From contig DETU01000102.1 in assembly GCA_002362175.1 (NCBI GenBank), positions 1 to 19,948 on the forward strand: 19,948 bases of DNA. The letters run 5' to 3'. Origin of the DNA: Ruminococcus sp. UBA3280. GTDB taxonomy: Bacteria; Bacillota; Clostridia; Oscillospirales; Ruminococcaceae. The notes under the pieces are model-generated. The model worked only from the letters and a program-made list of their open reading frames with translations, had not been told where the DNA came from and ran no database searches. The position numbers and the translations under genes are program-made. How positions within the stretch are numbered: the stretch's first letter is position 1; the number at the start of each line of letters is the position of its first letter. Of this stretch, positions 1 to 7,738 are shown piece after piece.

Positions 1-204
1 ATTATGAGTAATTTATTCATCTCATTTTCAAAATCAGACTTTTTTATAAGCAGTATAAAGGCGTCATTTTCAAATATAAATATGTTTGTTATGTTTCTTG
101 AAATGGGGACAATAGCTTTTATTTGTCCGTTGATAAATTTTATTACACTTCTGTTTTTCGTATTCAAACAGAAACGTCTTAAAAAAAGTGAGATGATTTC
201 ATGA
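1..204 (+). CDS. 3' end of an unidentified membrane protein (partial at left edge)
   Basis: The frame is open from the first base and closes with a TGA at 202-204, so this is probably the tail of a gene that begins outside the window. An in-frame ATG at position 4 is the only internal candidate start and cannot be told from an internal methionine. The visible 67 residues contain one strong hydrophobic stretch, roughly residues 28-53 counted from that ATG, followed by a basic end (KQKRLKK). This suggests a final transmembrane helix with a cytoplasmic tail. The stop overlaps the start of the next gene in an ATGA arrangement, so the two are probably translationally coupled. The downstream protein also ends in membrane helices followed by basic residues, so they may be tandem relatives, but the similarity is too weak to assert. 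I do not recognise the family. Confidence 0.5.
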   Translation: MMSNLFISFSKSDFFISSIKASFSNINMFVMFLEMGTIAFICPLINFITLLFFVFKQKRLKKSEMIS

Positions 205-1196
205 AACGTATAAGAATTTTTATCATAATAACTGTACTTGCCGGAGTTATGTTCGTGTTAAGCGGTTGTGCATATTATAATTGTTGTTTTTATTTTAAGT
301 TCAAAGGCGAGTATATGGCAGACAAATATGTTGATATGCTTATTCCACTTGACGAAACAGATGAACTTTATATAGACTTCAATCACGAAAATATAAGAAA
401 ATGTCAAGGCAAAAAAGATTTGATTACAGAAATTCCGGAAAATAGCGAAATTGTAAACTACAATAAAAATGGTTATCGTAGTATGCTTGTACATACGAAA
501 GATTCAAGTTTAGACATTATTGTAAAGGATTCTGAAAGCATTTCAGATTACAAGGAAGAATATAACGGCACTCCCTATGAAATAACTCAAAATATATTAC
601 TGCCAAAAGAATGGTGTCGTAAATATCACGATAGATATGGCGAGTGGGCTTTTCTGGAGTTCTGCAACAAATATAAAAAATGTTATGTTGCAATATTTGA
701 CAAGGACGGTAATATTCTGCAAATCTCAAAGAGAGTACCGCTTGTTTCACTGGATAACTTCTATATAAATGATACGACTTTTTACGATGTCGAAAAAAAC
801 AAAATAAAATCAAACTATATAGCATCAGTAGATATATTTGTTTTTATTGTAATATTATTGTTTTTGGTGATGCCAGTGAGTATGTTGGGTTGTTTTATTA
901 TACTTATAGTGGATAAAATCAGGCAGAATAAACCCATTGTAAGCTACAAGGGATATATTATTGCATCTTCAATCTGTAATATTCCAGCTTTAATGTTTAT
1001 TATTACTTATATATATTATACATTCGGAAAATTATCTATAATAGTAAACCCGTTGCTTATTATACCAGCACTCAGCATAACTGCAACTGTCGGAACACTT
1101 ATTCATTTTATACGGTTTGAAAAGAAACTGCGTATGAAAAGATACCTAGAAGAAAAATATCGTGAAGAACATCTTGACATTTCTGAAAAAATGTGA
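201..1196 (+). CDS. Putative lipoprotein with three C-terminal membrane helices, unknown function
   Basis: This 331-residue protein begins with a basic, hydrophobic signal peptide and a lipobox (V-L-S-G-C, Cys23), so it is probably lipid-anchored on the outer face of the membrane. Residues about 30-205 form a polar, presumably extracellular domain rich in Lys, Asp and Tyr. Three hydrophobic segments follow at about 207-238, 251-275 and 278-304, then a charged cytoplasmic tail. Its start overlaps the preceding stop by four bases (ATGA), and the upstream SD-like GTGAG is weak, which fits coupled translation. A hairpin terminator lies 20 bp downstream. The gene is AT-rich and uses many ATA, TTA and AAA codons, unlike the metabolic genes to its right. 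That may mean low expression or separate ancestry. No known family is recognisable and no function is proposed. Confidence 0.75.
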   Translation: MKRIRIFIIITVLAGVMFVLSGCAYYNCCFYFKFKGEYMADKYVDMLIPLDETDELYIDFNHENIRKCQGKKDLITEIPENSEIVNYNKNGYRSMLVHTKDSSLDIIVKDSESISDYKEEYNGTPYEITQNILLPKEWCRKYHDRYGEWAFLEFCNKYKKCYVAIFDKDGNILQISKRVPLVSLDNFYINDTTFYDVEKNKIKSNYIASVDIFVFIVILLFLVMPVSMLGCFIILIVDKIRQNKPIVSYKGYIIASSICNIPALMFIITYIYYTFGKLSIIVNPLLIIPALSITATVGTLIHFIRFEKKLRMKRYLEEKYREEHLDISEKM

Positions 1197-1216
1197 TATA
1201 TTATTTACAGACGGAC

Positions 1217-1248
1217 AAAGAGGTTGCTATTATGTGACCTCTTTTTTT
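1217..1248 (+). terminator. Rho-independent terminator after the lipoprotein gene
   Basis: AAAGAGGT (1217-1224) pairs perfectly with ACCTCTTT (1237-1244) across a 12-nt loop. The right arm runs into a T7 tract, followed by more T-rich sequence. It separates the left-edge genes from the aconitase transcription unit. Confidence 0.85.
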
Positions 1249-1268
1249 ATTTTTAGTTTGTTTAAATC

Positions 1269-1297
1269 TTGACAAAGTATATAATTTGTTGTACAAT
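1269..1297 (+). promoter_or_regulatory. Sigma-A-type promoter of the aconitase gene with a dyad over the -10
   Basis: A perfect -35 box TTGACA (1269-1274) is followed after 17 bp by a -10 box TACAAT (1292-1297). The aconitase RBS (AAAGGA, 1314-1319) and the ATG at 1330 follow. The palindrome TTGTACAA (1289-1296) overlaps the -10. It extends to a 16-bp dyad at 1285-1300 with one mismatched pair, which is suitable for a repressor. The identity of such a regulator cannot be read from the sequence, and it does not match the Rex consensus. Confidence 0.75.
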
Positions 1298-1329
1298 AAA
1301 ATCAGTAATACTGAAAGGAATGATTAAAA

Positions 1330-3267
1330 ATGGGTTTAACCCTTACTGAAAAAATACTTAAAGCTCACCTCGTTGACGGTGAATATGTAAAGGGTCAGGA
1401 AATCGGAATCCGCATTGACCAGACTCTTACGCAGGACGCTACAGGCACTATGGCTTATCTTGAATTTGAAGCTATCGGTGTGCCACGTGTAAAGACAGAA
1501 CGTTCAGTTGCATATATTGACCACAATACCCTCCAGAACGGTTTTGAAAATGCTGACGACCACAGATTCATCGGCAGTGTTGCAAAGAAACACGGTATTT
1601 ACTTCTCACGTCCCGGAAACGGTATCTGTCATCAGGTTCATCTCGAAAGATTCGGTATCCCCGGTAAAACTCTTATCGGTTCTGACAGCCACACCCCGAC
1701 AGGCGGTGGTATCGGTATGATTGCTATCGGAGCAGGCGGACTTGACGTTGCCGTTGCAATGGGTGGCGGTGCTTACTATATCACTTGTCCGAAAGTCGTA
1801 AAGGTTGAACTTACAGGAAAGCTTCGTCCGTGGGTTGCTGCTAAGGACGTTATTCTTGAAGTTCTCAGGAGACTTTCAGTAAAGGGCGGTGTAGGAAAAG
1901 TTATCGAATACTGCGGCGAGGGTGTTAAAACACTTTCAGTTCCCGAACGTGCTACAATTACAAACATGGGTGCGGAACTCGGTGCGACTACTTCAATTTT
2001 CCCGTCTGACGAAACAACAAAGCAGTTTTTAAAGGCACAGTGCCGTGAAGAAGTATGGACTCCTCTTTCTGCTGACGAAGATGCAGTTTACGACGAAGAA
2101 CTTACAATCAACCTCAGCGAACTCGTACCGCTTGCCGCCTGTCCGCATTCTCCCGACAACGTTAAGAGCGTTGAGGAAATCGGCAGACTTAAAGTTGACC
2201 AGGTTTGTATCGGTTCATGTACAAATTCTTCACTTCTTGATATGCTTAAAGTTGCACATATTTTAAAGGGCAAGACGGTTAATCCTGATGTTTCACTTTC
2301 AATCGCTCCCGGTTCAAAGCAGGTTCTCAATATGCTTGCACAGAACGGTGCATTATCAGACCTTATTGAAGCAGGTGCAAGAATCCTTGAAAGTGCGTGC
2401 GGTCCTTGTATCGGTATGGGACAGTCACCTAATTCAAAGGGTATTTCTCTCCGTACTTTCAACAGAAACTTTGAAGGACGTTCAGGAACTAAGGACGGTC
2501 AGATTTATCTTGTATCTCCTGAAATGGCTGCCGTTTCAGCACTTACGGGTTATCTTACAGACCCACGTGAACTCGGTGAAATGCCTGAATTCAAGCTCCC
2601 CGAAATCTTTACAATCAACGATAATATGGTTGTTCCTCCTGCTCCTGCTGAAGAAATGGACAGCGTTGAAATCCTTAGAGGACCAAACATCAAGCCCTAT
2701 CCCGAGACTTCTCCTCTTCTTGAAACCATTGACGCACCTGTTTCACTCAAAGTAGGCGACAACATCACCACAGACCACATTATGCCTGCTGGTGCAAAGA
2801 TTCTTCCTCTCCGTTCAAATATCCCGAAAATCTCACAGCACTGTTTTGCAGTATGTGATGAGAGCTTCCCTGAAAGAGCAAAGTCACTCGGAAAGAGTAT
2901 GATTGTAGGTGGTTCAAACTACGGACAGGGTTCTTCACGTGAACACGCTGCACTTGCTCCGCTTTATCTCGGTGTAAAGGCTGTACTCGTAAAATCATTC
3001 GCACGTATCCACCGTGCAAACCTCATCAATGCAGGTATTCTTCCGCTTACTTTCGTTAATGAAGCTGATTATGACAGCATTAATCAGGGCGACGAACTTG
3101 TACTTGCTGACGTTCGTAAGGCTGTCGAAGAAGGCAAGTCTGAACTTACTGTTATAAACAAGACAAACGGTAAGGAAATACCTGTACTCTGTGAACTCTC
3201 AGGACGTACAAAAGACATTATGCTTGCAGGCGGACTTCTTGACTACACAAGAGAATCAATGAAGTAA
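1330..3267 (+). CDS. acnA: Aconitate hydratase (aconitase)
   Basis: Interconverts citrate and isocitrate via cis-aconitate in the cytoplasm using a [4Fe-4S] cluster. The 645-residue length fits the mitochondrial-like aconitases of Clostridia, which are shorter than the roughly 890-residue E. coli AcnA. The three cluster ligands are visible: Cys297 in GSCTNS, and Cys357 and Cys360 in ACGPC. Other family motifs are DHNT at 64-67, SDSHT at 118-122, and the swivel-domain SSRE motif at 535-538 in a GGSNYGQGSSREH context. A well-placed SD (AAAGGA) 10 bases before the ATG fixes the start. The gene has its own strong promoter. With IDH 2 kb downstream it supplies 2-oxoglutarate. The IRP/AcnA regulatory N-terminal extension is absent. 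Locus symbol could equally be acn. Confidence 0.95.
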   Translation: MGLTLTEKILKAHLVDGEYVKGQEIGIRIDQTLTQDATGTMAYLEFEAIGVPRVKTERSVAYIDHNTLQNGFENADDHRFIGSVAKKHGIYFSRPGNGICHQVHLERFGIPGKTLIGSDSHTPTGGGIGMIAIGAGGLDVAVAMGGGAYYITCPKVVKVELTGKLRPWVAAKDVILEVLRRLSVKGGVGKVIEYCGEGVKTLSVPERATITNMGAELGATTSIFPSDETTKQFLKAQCREEVWTPLSADEDAVYDEELTINLSELVPLAACPHSPDNVKSVEEIGRLKVDQVCIGSCTNSSLLDMLKVAHILKGKTVNPDVSLSIAPGSKQVLNMLAQNGALSDLIEAGARILESACGPCIGMGQSPNSKGISLRTFNRNFEGRSGTKDGQIYLVSPEMAAVSALTGYLTDPRELGEMPEFKLPEIFTINDNMVVPPAPAEEMDSVEILRGPNIKPYPETSPLLETIDAPVSLKVGDNITTDHIMPAGAKILPLRSNIPKISQHCFAVCDESFPERAKSLGKSMIVGGSNYGQGSSREHAALAPLYLGVKAVLVKSFARIHRANLINAGILPLTFVNEADYDSINQGDELVLADVRKAVEEGKSELTVINKTNGKEIPVLCELSGRTKDIMLAGGLLDYTRESMK

Positions 3268-3301
3268 ACAATTTATTATTCGTGTATGAAAGGTTTATAA
3301 T

Positions 3302-3478
3302 ATGCCAAAACCATGTCTTAATCGTAATAATCACAGTTGTAGTATTTTTATTGTTGCAGGTTTACTTTTAGTATTAAAAATAGCTGAAGTTCTAGATTGC
3401 GAATTTATCGATGCCTGTATATTAGTAATTGCAGTACCTTTACTTTTTGCATTGTTAGGCAGATATTTGAAAAAATGA
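3302..3478 (+). CDS. Small 58-residue membrane protein, unknown
   Basis: A short ORF with an AAAGG ribosome-binding site (3289-3293) 8 bases before its ATG, 34 bp after the aconitase stop. It encodes 58 residues: a polar N-terminus with two Cys (Cys5, Cys13), a hydrophobic helix at about 14-26, a short acidic Cys-containing turn (Cys33, Cys39), a second helix at about 39-53, and a basic tail (GRYLKK). This is a two-helix hairpin topology. The next gene starts 3 bp after its stop and lacks an SD of its own, which argues that this ORF is translated and couples to it. No family is recognised. Confidence 0.6.
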   Translation: MPKPCLNRNNHSCSIFIVAGLLLVLKIAEVLDCEFIDACILVIAVPLLFALLGRYLKK

Positions 3479-3481
3479 ATC

Positions 3482-4177
3482 ATGTGGATTGATATAAAAA
3501 TAAAAAACGACCGTATATTTAAAAATGGTGACTTTCACGGAATGATTTCGGAAACTGTCTTTTCGGTTTCCGAAATCCCTGAAATAAAAAGGGAAAGATA
3601 TTTTTCTGTTGCGGAAAATACGGTAAAGACAACTACTGTACAGTCGATTATTGAACGTGCGGGACACGGCAATATTACTGCTCTTAATTTTGCAAACGCA
3701 ATGTATGCGGGCGGTGCTTACGTACTCGGCGGAAACGCACAGGAAGAAAGTCTGTGTTGTGCCTCAATGCTTTATTACACTATAAAAAATCAAAAAGACT
3801 ATTATCGCAGAAACAGGCTTCACGTTTTTCCCGATTATACAGATACTATGATTTTTTCGGAAAACGTTCCCGTTATCCGTAATGACAACGGTGAACTTCT
3901 TGAAAAGCCCGTTGTATGCAATTTTATAACCTGTCCTGCGGTAAACAGAACTTTTGCAAAATTCATATTTTCACAGAAGAAAATAAATGATATTATGTAC
4001 ACAAGAATCAAAAAAATCATTATGCTTGCACTTGAAAAAAAGACTGATATTCTGATACTCGGTGCTTTCGGGTGCGGTATGTTCGGCAATAAGCGTGAAA
4101 CGGTTTTCCCGATGTTTGAGGAAATTATTAATAAATACGTTCCCGACAGCGTTGAAGTTATTTTTGCCGTACCGTAA
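3482..4177 (+). CDS. PARG-like macrodomain protein (TIGR02452 / microbial-type poly(ADP-ribose) glycohydrolase family)
   Basis: A 231-residue cytoplasmic protein whose core resembles the microbial PARG catalytic domain. ALNFANA (67-73) leads into a Gly-rich loop with GGAY at 77-80 and the catalytic-type QEE at 87-89. A second ADP-ribose-binding-like loop, GAFGCGMFGN, lies at 194-203. Family members hydrolyse ADP-ribose polymers or ADP-ribosyl modifications. Two points are atypical. The usual PGGG loop reads AGGA here, and the N-terminus is shorter than in typical members of about 260 residues or more, so activity should not be taken for granted. No SD precedes the ATG, which sits 3 bp after the stop of the 58-residue ORF, so re-initiation is likely. 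It lies between aconitase and IDH with no obvious metabolic link. Confidence 0.8.
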   Translation: MWIDIKIKNDRIFKNGDFHGMISETVFSVSEIPEIKRERYFSVAENTVKTTTVQSIIERAGHGNITALNFANAMYAGGAYVLGGNAQEESLCCASMLYYTIKNQKDYYRRNRLHVFPDYTDTMIFSENVPVIRNDNGELLEKPVVCNFITCPAVNRTFAKFIFSQKKINDIMYTRIKKIIMLALEKKTDILILGAFGCGMFGNKRETVFPMFEEIINKYVPDSVEVIFAVP

Positions 4178-4190
4178 AAGGAGGTAGTTC

Positions 4191-4649
4191 ATGAAACTTG
4201 CAGAAGCTCTTTCGCTCCGTGCGGAAATGAAAACCAAAATAAACAATATTCATGGCAGACTCTTACAGAATGCTAAAGTTCAGGAGGGTGAAAAACCTGC
4301 TGAAAATCCTTACACACTGATTGAAGAACTGGACAGCGTTTCCGAAGAAATGGAAAAGTTGATTAAGAACATAAATTACACCAACTGCATGACCGCTGAA
4401 AACGGTGTTTCACTTACTGATATGATTGCTGAAAGAGATGTTTTAAAGAAAAAAATATCTATTATGAAAAATTTTCTTTCAAATGCAGGTACACTTGTTG
4501 ACCGCTATTCAAACAAGGAAATCAAAATAAAAAGTACTGTTGATGTTGCGGAATTACAGAAAAAAGTTGACGCTATATCTAAAAAATTCCGTGAACTTGA
4601 CATGAATATTCAGCGTATAAACTGGACTGCTGACCTTATCGAAAAATAA
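4191..4649 (+). CDS. DIP1984 family protein (septicolysin-like annotation), coiled-coil
   Basis: A 152-residue, highly charged, mostly helical protein. It begins MKLAEALSLRAEMK, with NPY at about 39-41, and continues as heptad-like helices. This pattern matches the DIP1984 family, known from a Corynebacterium diphtheriae structure and sometimes called septicolysin. Biochemical function is not established. No signal peptide or membrane helix is visible. A perfect SD (AAGGAGGT) precedes the ATG, which is 13 bp after the PARG-like gene, so the two probably share a transcript. The family assignment rests on remembered sequence pattern only. Confidence 0.75.
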   Translation: MKLAEALSLRAEMKTKINNIHGRLLQNAKVQEGEKPAENPYTLIEELDSVSEEMEKLIKNINYTNCMTAENGVSLTDMIAERDVLKKKISIMKNFLSNAGTLVDRYSNKEIKIKSTVDVAELQKKVDAISKKFRELDMNIQRINWTADLIEK

Positions 4650-4852
4650 TTCTTATTCGGTACATTTTTTACAGGGCGGATATAAAAAATATTCGAAAAA
4701 CAGATTGCCCGTGCAGGCGTTTGTGTTAATGTTATGCTCACTACAACTTACAAGTGTATTGTTATAAAGAGCGTATTTCTTCGGAAACAACGGTTTTCTG
4801 TTATTGTTACTACCATGTATCGACTGTAAAGAAAGGGCGGGGCAGGGGACAC
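4650..4852 (+). other. Non-coding spacer with a weak stem-loop
   Basis: About 200 bp between the DIP1984-family gene and the next membrane protein. A small UUCG-type hairpin (TTTC-TTCG-GAAA, 4776-4787, with CGT/ACG outer pairs at 4772-4774 and 4790-4792) is followed by GTTTTCTGTT. It could be a weak terminator or an mRNA processing site. A frame opens at 4754 into the next gene, but its first 33 codons lack an SD and have an unusual Cys/Tyr-rich composition, so I treat this stretch as leader. No convincing promoter is visible. Confidence 0.3.
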
Positions 4853-5227
4853 ATGAATAAGAATGAACTTAAAGACGATATTAAAAACGCTGTTGAAGAT
4901 ATTCATGACGATTTTGATATATATCGTACAAGAGATTATACCGACAGAGAAGCTTCACCGGAATACGCTGTTATGCGTATAGTATTACCGCAGATTTTCG
5001 GAATTATTATCGGGTGTGCTATTGCAAGAATGTTCAACTTTGCATTTATCGGCTATTTGATTACGGGCATTATATTTGCGTTTCTTGTGGGTGTTCACAA
5101 GAGTACATACAATGACAAAATTTCCCTTAAATATGCGGTAATAAAAAATATCGTTCTTATACTTATAGAATTTGCGTTAGTCCTGTTAATTGCCGGAATT
5201 TACGGTATAATATATATAATGGGATAG
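4853..5227 (+). CDS. Small three-helix membrane protein, unknown function
   Basis: This encodes 124 residues from the ATG at 4853, which is preceded by a purine-rich SD (GGGGCAGGGGA). The frame is open for 33 more codons upstream, but that extension has no SD and looks non-coding. The N-terminal 40 residues are charged and acidic, with DDIKN and EDIHDD-like segments. Three hydrophobic helices follow at about 41-60, 64-80 and 94-122. The layout resembles many small integral membrane proteins of Firmicutes with a cytoplasmic head, and I cannot name the family. Its stop is 25 bp from the IDH start, so it may be co-transcribed with IDH. Confidence 0.65.
   Translation: MNKNELKDDIKNAVEDIHDDFDIYRTRDYTDREASPEYAVMRIVLPQIFGIIIGCAIARMFNFAFIGYLITGIIFAFLVGVHKSTYNDKISLKYAVIKNIVLILIEFALVLLIAGIYGIIYIMG
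5183..5211 (+). promoter_or_regulatory. Possible internal promoter upstream of isocitrate dehydrogenase
   Basis: A perfect -10 hexamer TATAAT (5206-5211) lies 42 bp before the IDH start, inside the 3' end of the preceding gene. The -35 at 17-bp spacing (CTGTTA, 5183-5188) is poor. An IDH-rex-specific transcript is therefore possible but not secure. Confidence 0.3.
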
Positions 5228-5252
5228 AGAATTTACAGGAGGTAAAAAAACA

Positions 5253-6464
5253 ATGGCTAAAATTATTATGAAAACTCCGCTCGTCGAAATGGACGGCGAC
5301 GAAATGACAAGAATCCTCTGGAAGTGGATTAAGGAAACTCTTCTTGAACCTTATGTAGAACTCAATACAGAGTACTATGACCTCGGTCTTGAACACAGAG
5401 AGGCTACCAAAGATAAGGTTACTATGGACTCTGCTGAAGCTACAAAAAAATACGGTGTTGCCGTAAAGTGTGCAACTATTACACCGAACGCTGCAAGAAT
5501 GCCCGAATATAACCTCACTCAGATGTGGAAATCGCCGAACGGTACAATCCGTGCTGCACTTGACGGTACTGTTTTCCGTACACCTATTATCGTTAAGGGT
5601 ATTGAGCCGTATATTCCTACATGGACTAAGCCGATTACAATCGCCCGTCATGCTTACGGCGACGTTTACAAAAATTCCGAACTCCGTGTTAACAAGGGAA
5701 GCAAGGCTGAACTCGTTGTGACTGACGAAAACGGCAACGAAACACGTGAACTTATTCACGATTTCTCAAAGTGTGACGGTATCATTCAGGGACTTCACAA
5801 TCTTGATGACAGTATTGCAAGCTTTGCAAGAACCTGTCTCAACTATGGTCTTGATCTTAAACAAGATGTATGGTTTGCAACAAAAGATACTATTTCCAAA
5901 AAATATGACCACAGATTCAAGGATATTTTTCAGGAAATCTACGATAATGAATATAAGGAAAAGTATGAAGCAGAAGGAATTGAATATTTCTATACTCTCA
6001 TTGACGACGCTGTTGCAAGAGTTATCCGTTCAAACGGCGGTTACATCTGGGCTTGCAAGAACTATGACGGCGACGTTATGTCAGACATGGTTTCTACAGC
6101 TTACGGCAGTCTCGCTATGATGACTTCTGTTCTTGTTTCTCCCGACGGTATCTATGAATATGAGGCAGCACACGGTACTGTACAGCGTCATTATTACAAG
6201 TATCTCAAAGGTGAGGAAACTTCAACAAACTCTGTTGCTACCATATTCGCATGGAGCGGTGCGTTAAGAAAGAGAGGAGAACTTGACAATACTCCCGAAC
6301 TCTGTGAGTTTGCAGATAAGCTTGAAAAGGCTACCGTTCAGACTATTGAAGAAGGTGTCATGACAGGTGACCTCTATCTTATTTCAAAGCTTGAAAACAA
6401 GAAAAAAGTTGACTCAAAAACTTTCCTTGACGAAATCAAAGCAAGACTTGATAAATTAATGTAA
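5253..6464 (+). CDS. icd: Isocitrate dehydrogenase, NADP-dependent, eukaryotic-type homodimeric (subfamily II)
   Basis: Oxidatively decarboxylates isocitrate to 2-oxoglutarate with NADP+, feeding glutamate synthesis and NADPH. The 403-residue length and the opening motif MDGDEMTR (13-20) are those of the eukaryotic-like dimeric IDHs, not the E. coli Icd type. Visible sites are KCATITPN (72-79), the isocitrate loop SPNGTIR (94-100), the catalytic Tyr139 and Lys212, and metal-binding Asp residues in DDAV (251-252) and YDGDVMSD (271-278). Cofactor preference can be read from HGTVQRHY (307-314). Arg312 and His313 occupy the positions that bind the 2'-phosphate of NADP in this subfamily, so I predict NADP rather than NAD. 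A strong AGGAGG SD at 5238-5243 sets the start. rex follows 36 bp later. Confidence 0.95.
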   Translation: MAKIIMKTPLVEMDGDEMTRILWKWIKETLLEPYVELNTEYYDLGLEHREATKDKVTMDSAEATKKYGVAVKCATITPNAARMPEYNLTQMWKSPNGTIRAALDGTVFRTPIIVKGIEPYIPTWTKPITIARHAYGDVYKNSELRVNKGSKAELVVTDENGNETRELIHDFSKCDGIIQGLHNLDDSIASFARTCLNYGLDLKQDVWFATKDTISKKYDHRFKDIFQEIYDNEYKEKYEAEGIEYFYTLIDDAVARVIRSNGGYIWACKNYDGDVMSDMVSTAYGSLAMMTSVLVSPDGIYEYEAAHGTVQRHYYKYLKGEETSTNSVATIFAWSGALRKRGELDNTPELCEFADKLEKATVQTIEEGVMTGDLYLISKLENKKKVDSKTFLDEIKARLDKLM

Positions 6465-6500
6465 TTCGGATTTATCCGTATATATGAAAGGCACAGTAAA

Positions 6501-7157
6501 ATGTCAAAGAATTCAATATCAAATTCAGTTATACGACGGCTTCCACGTTACTACAGATTTTTGGGCGAACTCGAAGAAAACGGCTATATCCGTATTTCTT
6601 CGAGGGAACTTTCCGAAAAAATGGGTCTTACCGCTTCTCAGATACGACAGGATTTTAACTGTTTCGGTGAATTTGGTCAGCAGGGTTACGGTTACAATGT
6701 AGGCGAACTCCGCCGTCAGATAGGAATGATTCTCGGTCTTGACAAAAAAACACCTATGATTCTTATGGGTGCGGGAAATCTCGGAAAAGCCATTGCAACT
6801 CATATTGATTTCAGTAACAGGGGATTTGAACTTATCGGAGCATTTGATGTGAATCCTGAAATTATCGGCAGACAGATAGGCAGTATCAATGTTATGGATA
6901 TTTCGGAACTTGAACATTTCTGTCTTGAACACAAACCTGCTGCCGCTATTCTCTGCATACCCCGTGAATCCGCCGAAAAGGAAACAGACAGGCTTATAAG
7001 TTATGGTATTCATGCTTTCTGGAATTTCACTCACTATGATTTGCGTATAAGTCACAGCGATGTTGTTGTTGAAAATGTTCATCTCGGTGACAGCCTTACA
7101 ATTCTTTCTTATTCCATAAATTCAACGGAAAGGGAGCAGGAAAATGAAGATTCTTAA
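6501..7157 (+). CDS. rex: Redox-sensing transcriptional repressor Rex
   Basis: A DNA-binding repressor that senses the NADH/NAD+ ratio; NADH binding releases it from operators. The 218 residues follow the family plan. An N-terminal winged helix holds RRLPRYYRFL (12-21), the recognition segment SRELSEKMGLTASQIRQD (34-51) and the wing QQGYGYNV (60-67). A Rossmann domain follows with the dinucleotide motif GAGNLG (90-95) and an acidic strand end in GAFDV (113-117). A C-terminal domain-swapped helix completes it. The SD is AAAGG at 6486-6490. It is encoded directly after NADP-IDH and overlaps the next gene by 14 bp. A Rex-like operator lies at 7997-8014 in front of the fumarase-Hdr-Flx-fumarate reductase operon, the most natural local target. 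Confidence 0.95.
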   Translation: MSKNSISNSVIRRLPRYYRFLGELEENGYIRISSRELSEKMGLTASQIRQDFNCFGEFGQQGYGYNVGELRRQIGMILGLDKKTPMILMGAGNLGKAIATHIDFSNRGFELIGAFDVNPEIIGRQIGSINVMDISELEHFCLEHKPAAAILCIPRESAEKETDRLISYGIHAFWNFTHYDLRISHSDVVVENVHLGDSLTILSYSINSTEREQENEDS

Positions 7158-7659
7158 TATTCACGGATATATGGGCAGTTCTGAAAATTCCGCTTGTTCC
7201 GTACTTAAAAAAATGGGGTATGATGTTATATCAATTCAGCTTGATTATGACAATATGTCACCATACAGTGTTCTTGATATGCTCCTAAGACAAATTTCCG
7301 ACAATAATATAACTCATATTGTTGGAACAAGTTTAGGCGGATTTTTCGGAGCAGTTCTTTCGGCAGAACTTGATGTGCCTGTTGTTCTTGTAAATCCATG
7401 CCTTATGCCGTTTGTGTATCTTTCACGGCTGGGATTTACAGGTGATATTGTATCTTATATTGAAATGTTCGGAAAAATTTCAAATCTTAAAAACAAAAAT
7501 GTAAGTACCATTATAGGTGAGCAGGACGAAGTTATTGACTCTCATGATTTTACAGAAAAATTTCTCGGAAATGAACGTTTCCGCAAAGTTCCGCATGGCA
7601 GACATTCGGGTGCAACTTTGCCGTTGGAGTCATATTTCAGAGAAGTTCTTTCCGTCTGA
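7144..7659 (+). CDS. YqiA-like alpha/beta-fold esterase/hydrolase
   Basis: A compact 171-residue alpha/beta hydrolase of the YqiA/YcfP (UPF0227) type. It opens with LNIHGYMGS (4-12), the oxyanion-side HGxxGS motif of this family. The nucleophile elbow is GTSLGG (61-66) with Ser63. The acid is likely Asp128 or Asp132 in GEQDEVID, and the catalytic His is His154 in HGRHSG. NPCLMP at 84-89 fits the family's NP motif. It probably acts on short acyl esters in the cytoplasm; the natural substrate is unknown. The start overlaps the rex 3' end by 14 bp, with SD GGGAGCAGGA, so it is translated with rex. A hairpin terminator ends the unit just downstream. Confidence 0.8.
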   Translation: MKILNIHGYMGSSENSACSVLKKMGYDVISIQLDYDNMSPYSVLDMLLRQISDNNITHIVGTSLGGFFGAVLSAELDVPVVLVNPCLMPFVYLSRLGFTGDIVSYIEMFGKISNLKNKNVSTIIGEQDEVIDSHDFTEKFLGNERFRKVPHGRHSGATLPLESYFREVLSV

Positions 7660-7672
7660 CTTTAATTTTTTT

Positions 7673-7722
7673 ACAGCTCCCAAGCGGTCTGAAGCTGCTT
7701 GGGAACTGTATTTAAGTTTTTT
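7673..7722 (+). terminator. Hairpin terminator closing the icd-rex-hydrolase unit
   Basis: Arms 7673-7685 (ACAGCTCCCAAGC) and 7697-7709 (GCTTGGGAACTGT) pair over 13 positions with one C/A mismatch around an 11-nt loop. TTTAAGTTTTTT follows. A T-rich run also precedes the left arm on the plus strand, but no opposing gene is evident. Confidence 0.8.
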
Positions 7723-7738
7723 GCAGAATGTGAAATAA

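Noticed and set aside
4754..4852. 33-codon upstream extension of the three-helix membrane protein
   Set aside because: No SD at its start, odd Cys/Tyr-rich composition, and a good SD before the internal ATG at 4853.
6467..6478. CGGAT-TT-ATCCG inverted repeat between icd and rex
   Set aside because: The 2-nt loop is too small for an RNA hairpin and there is no T-tract; as an operator it is short and does not match the Rex motif.
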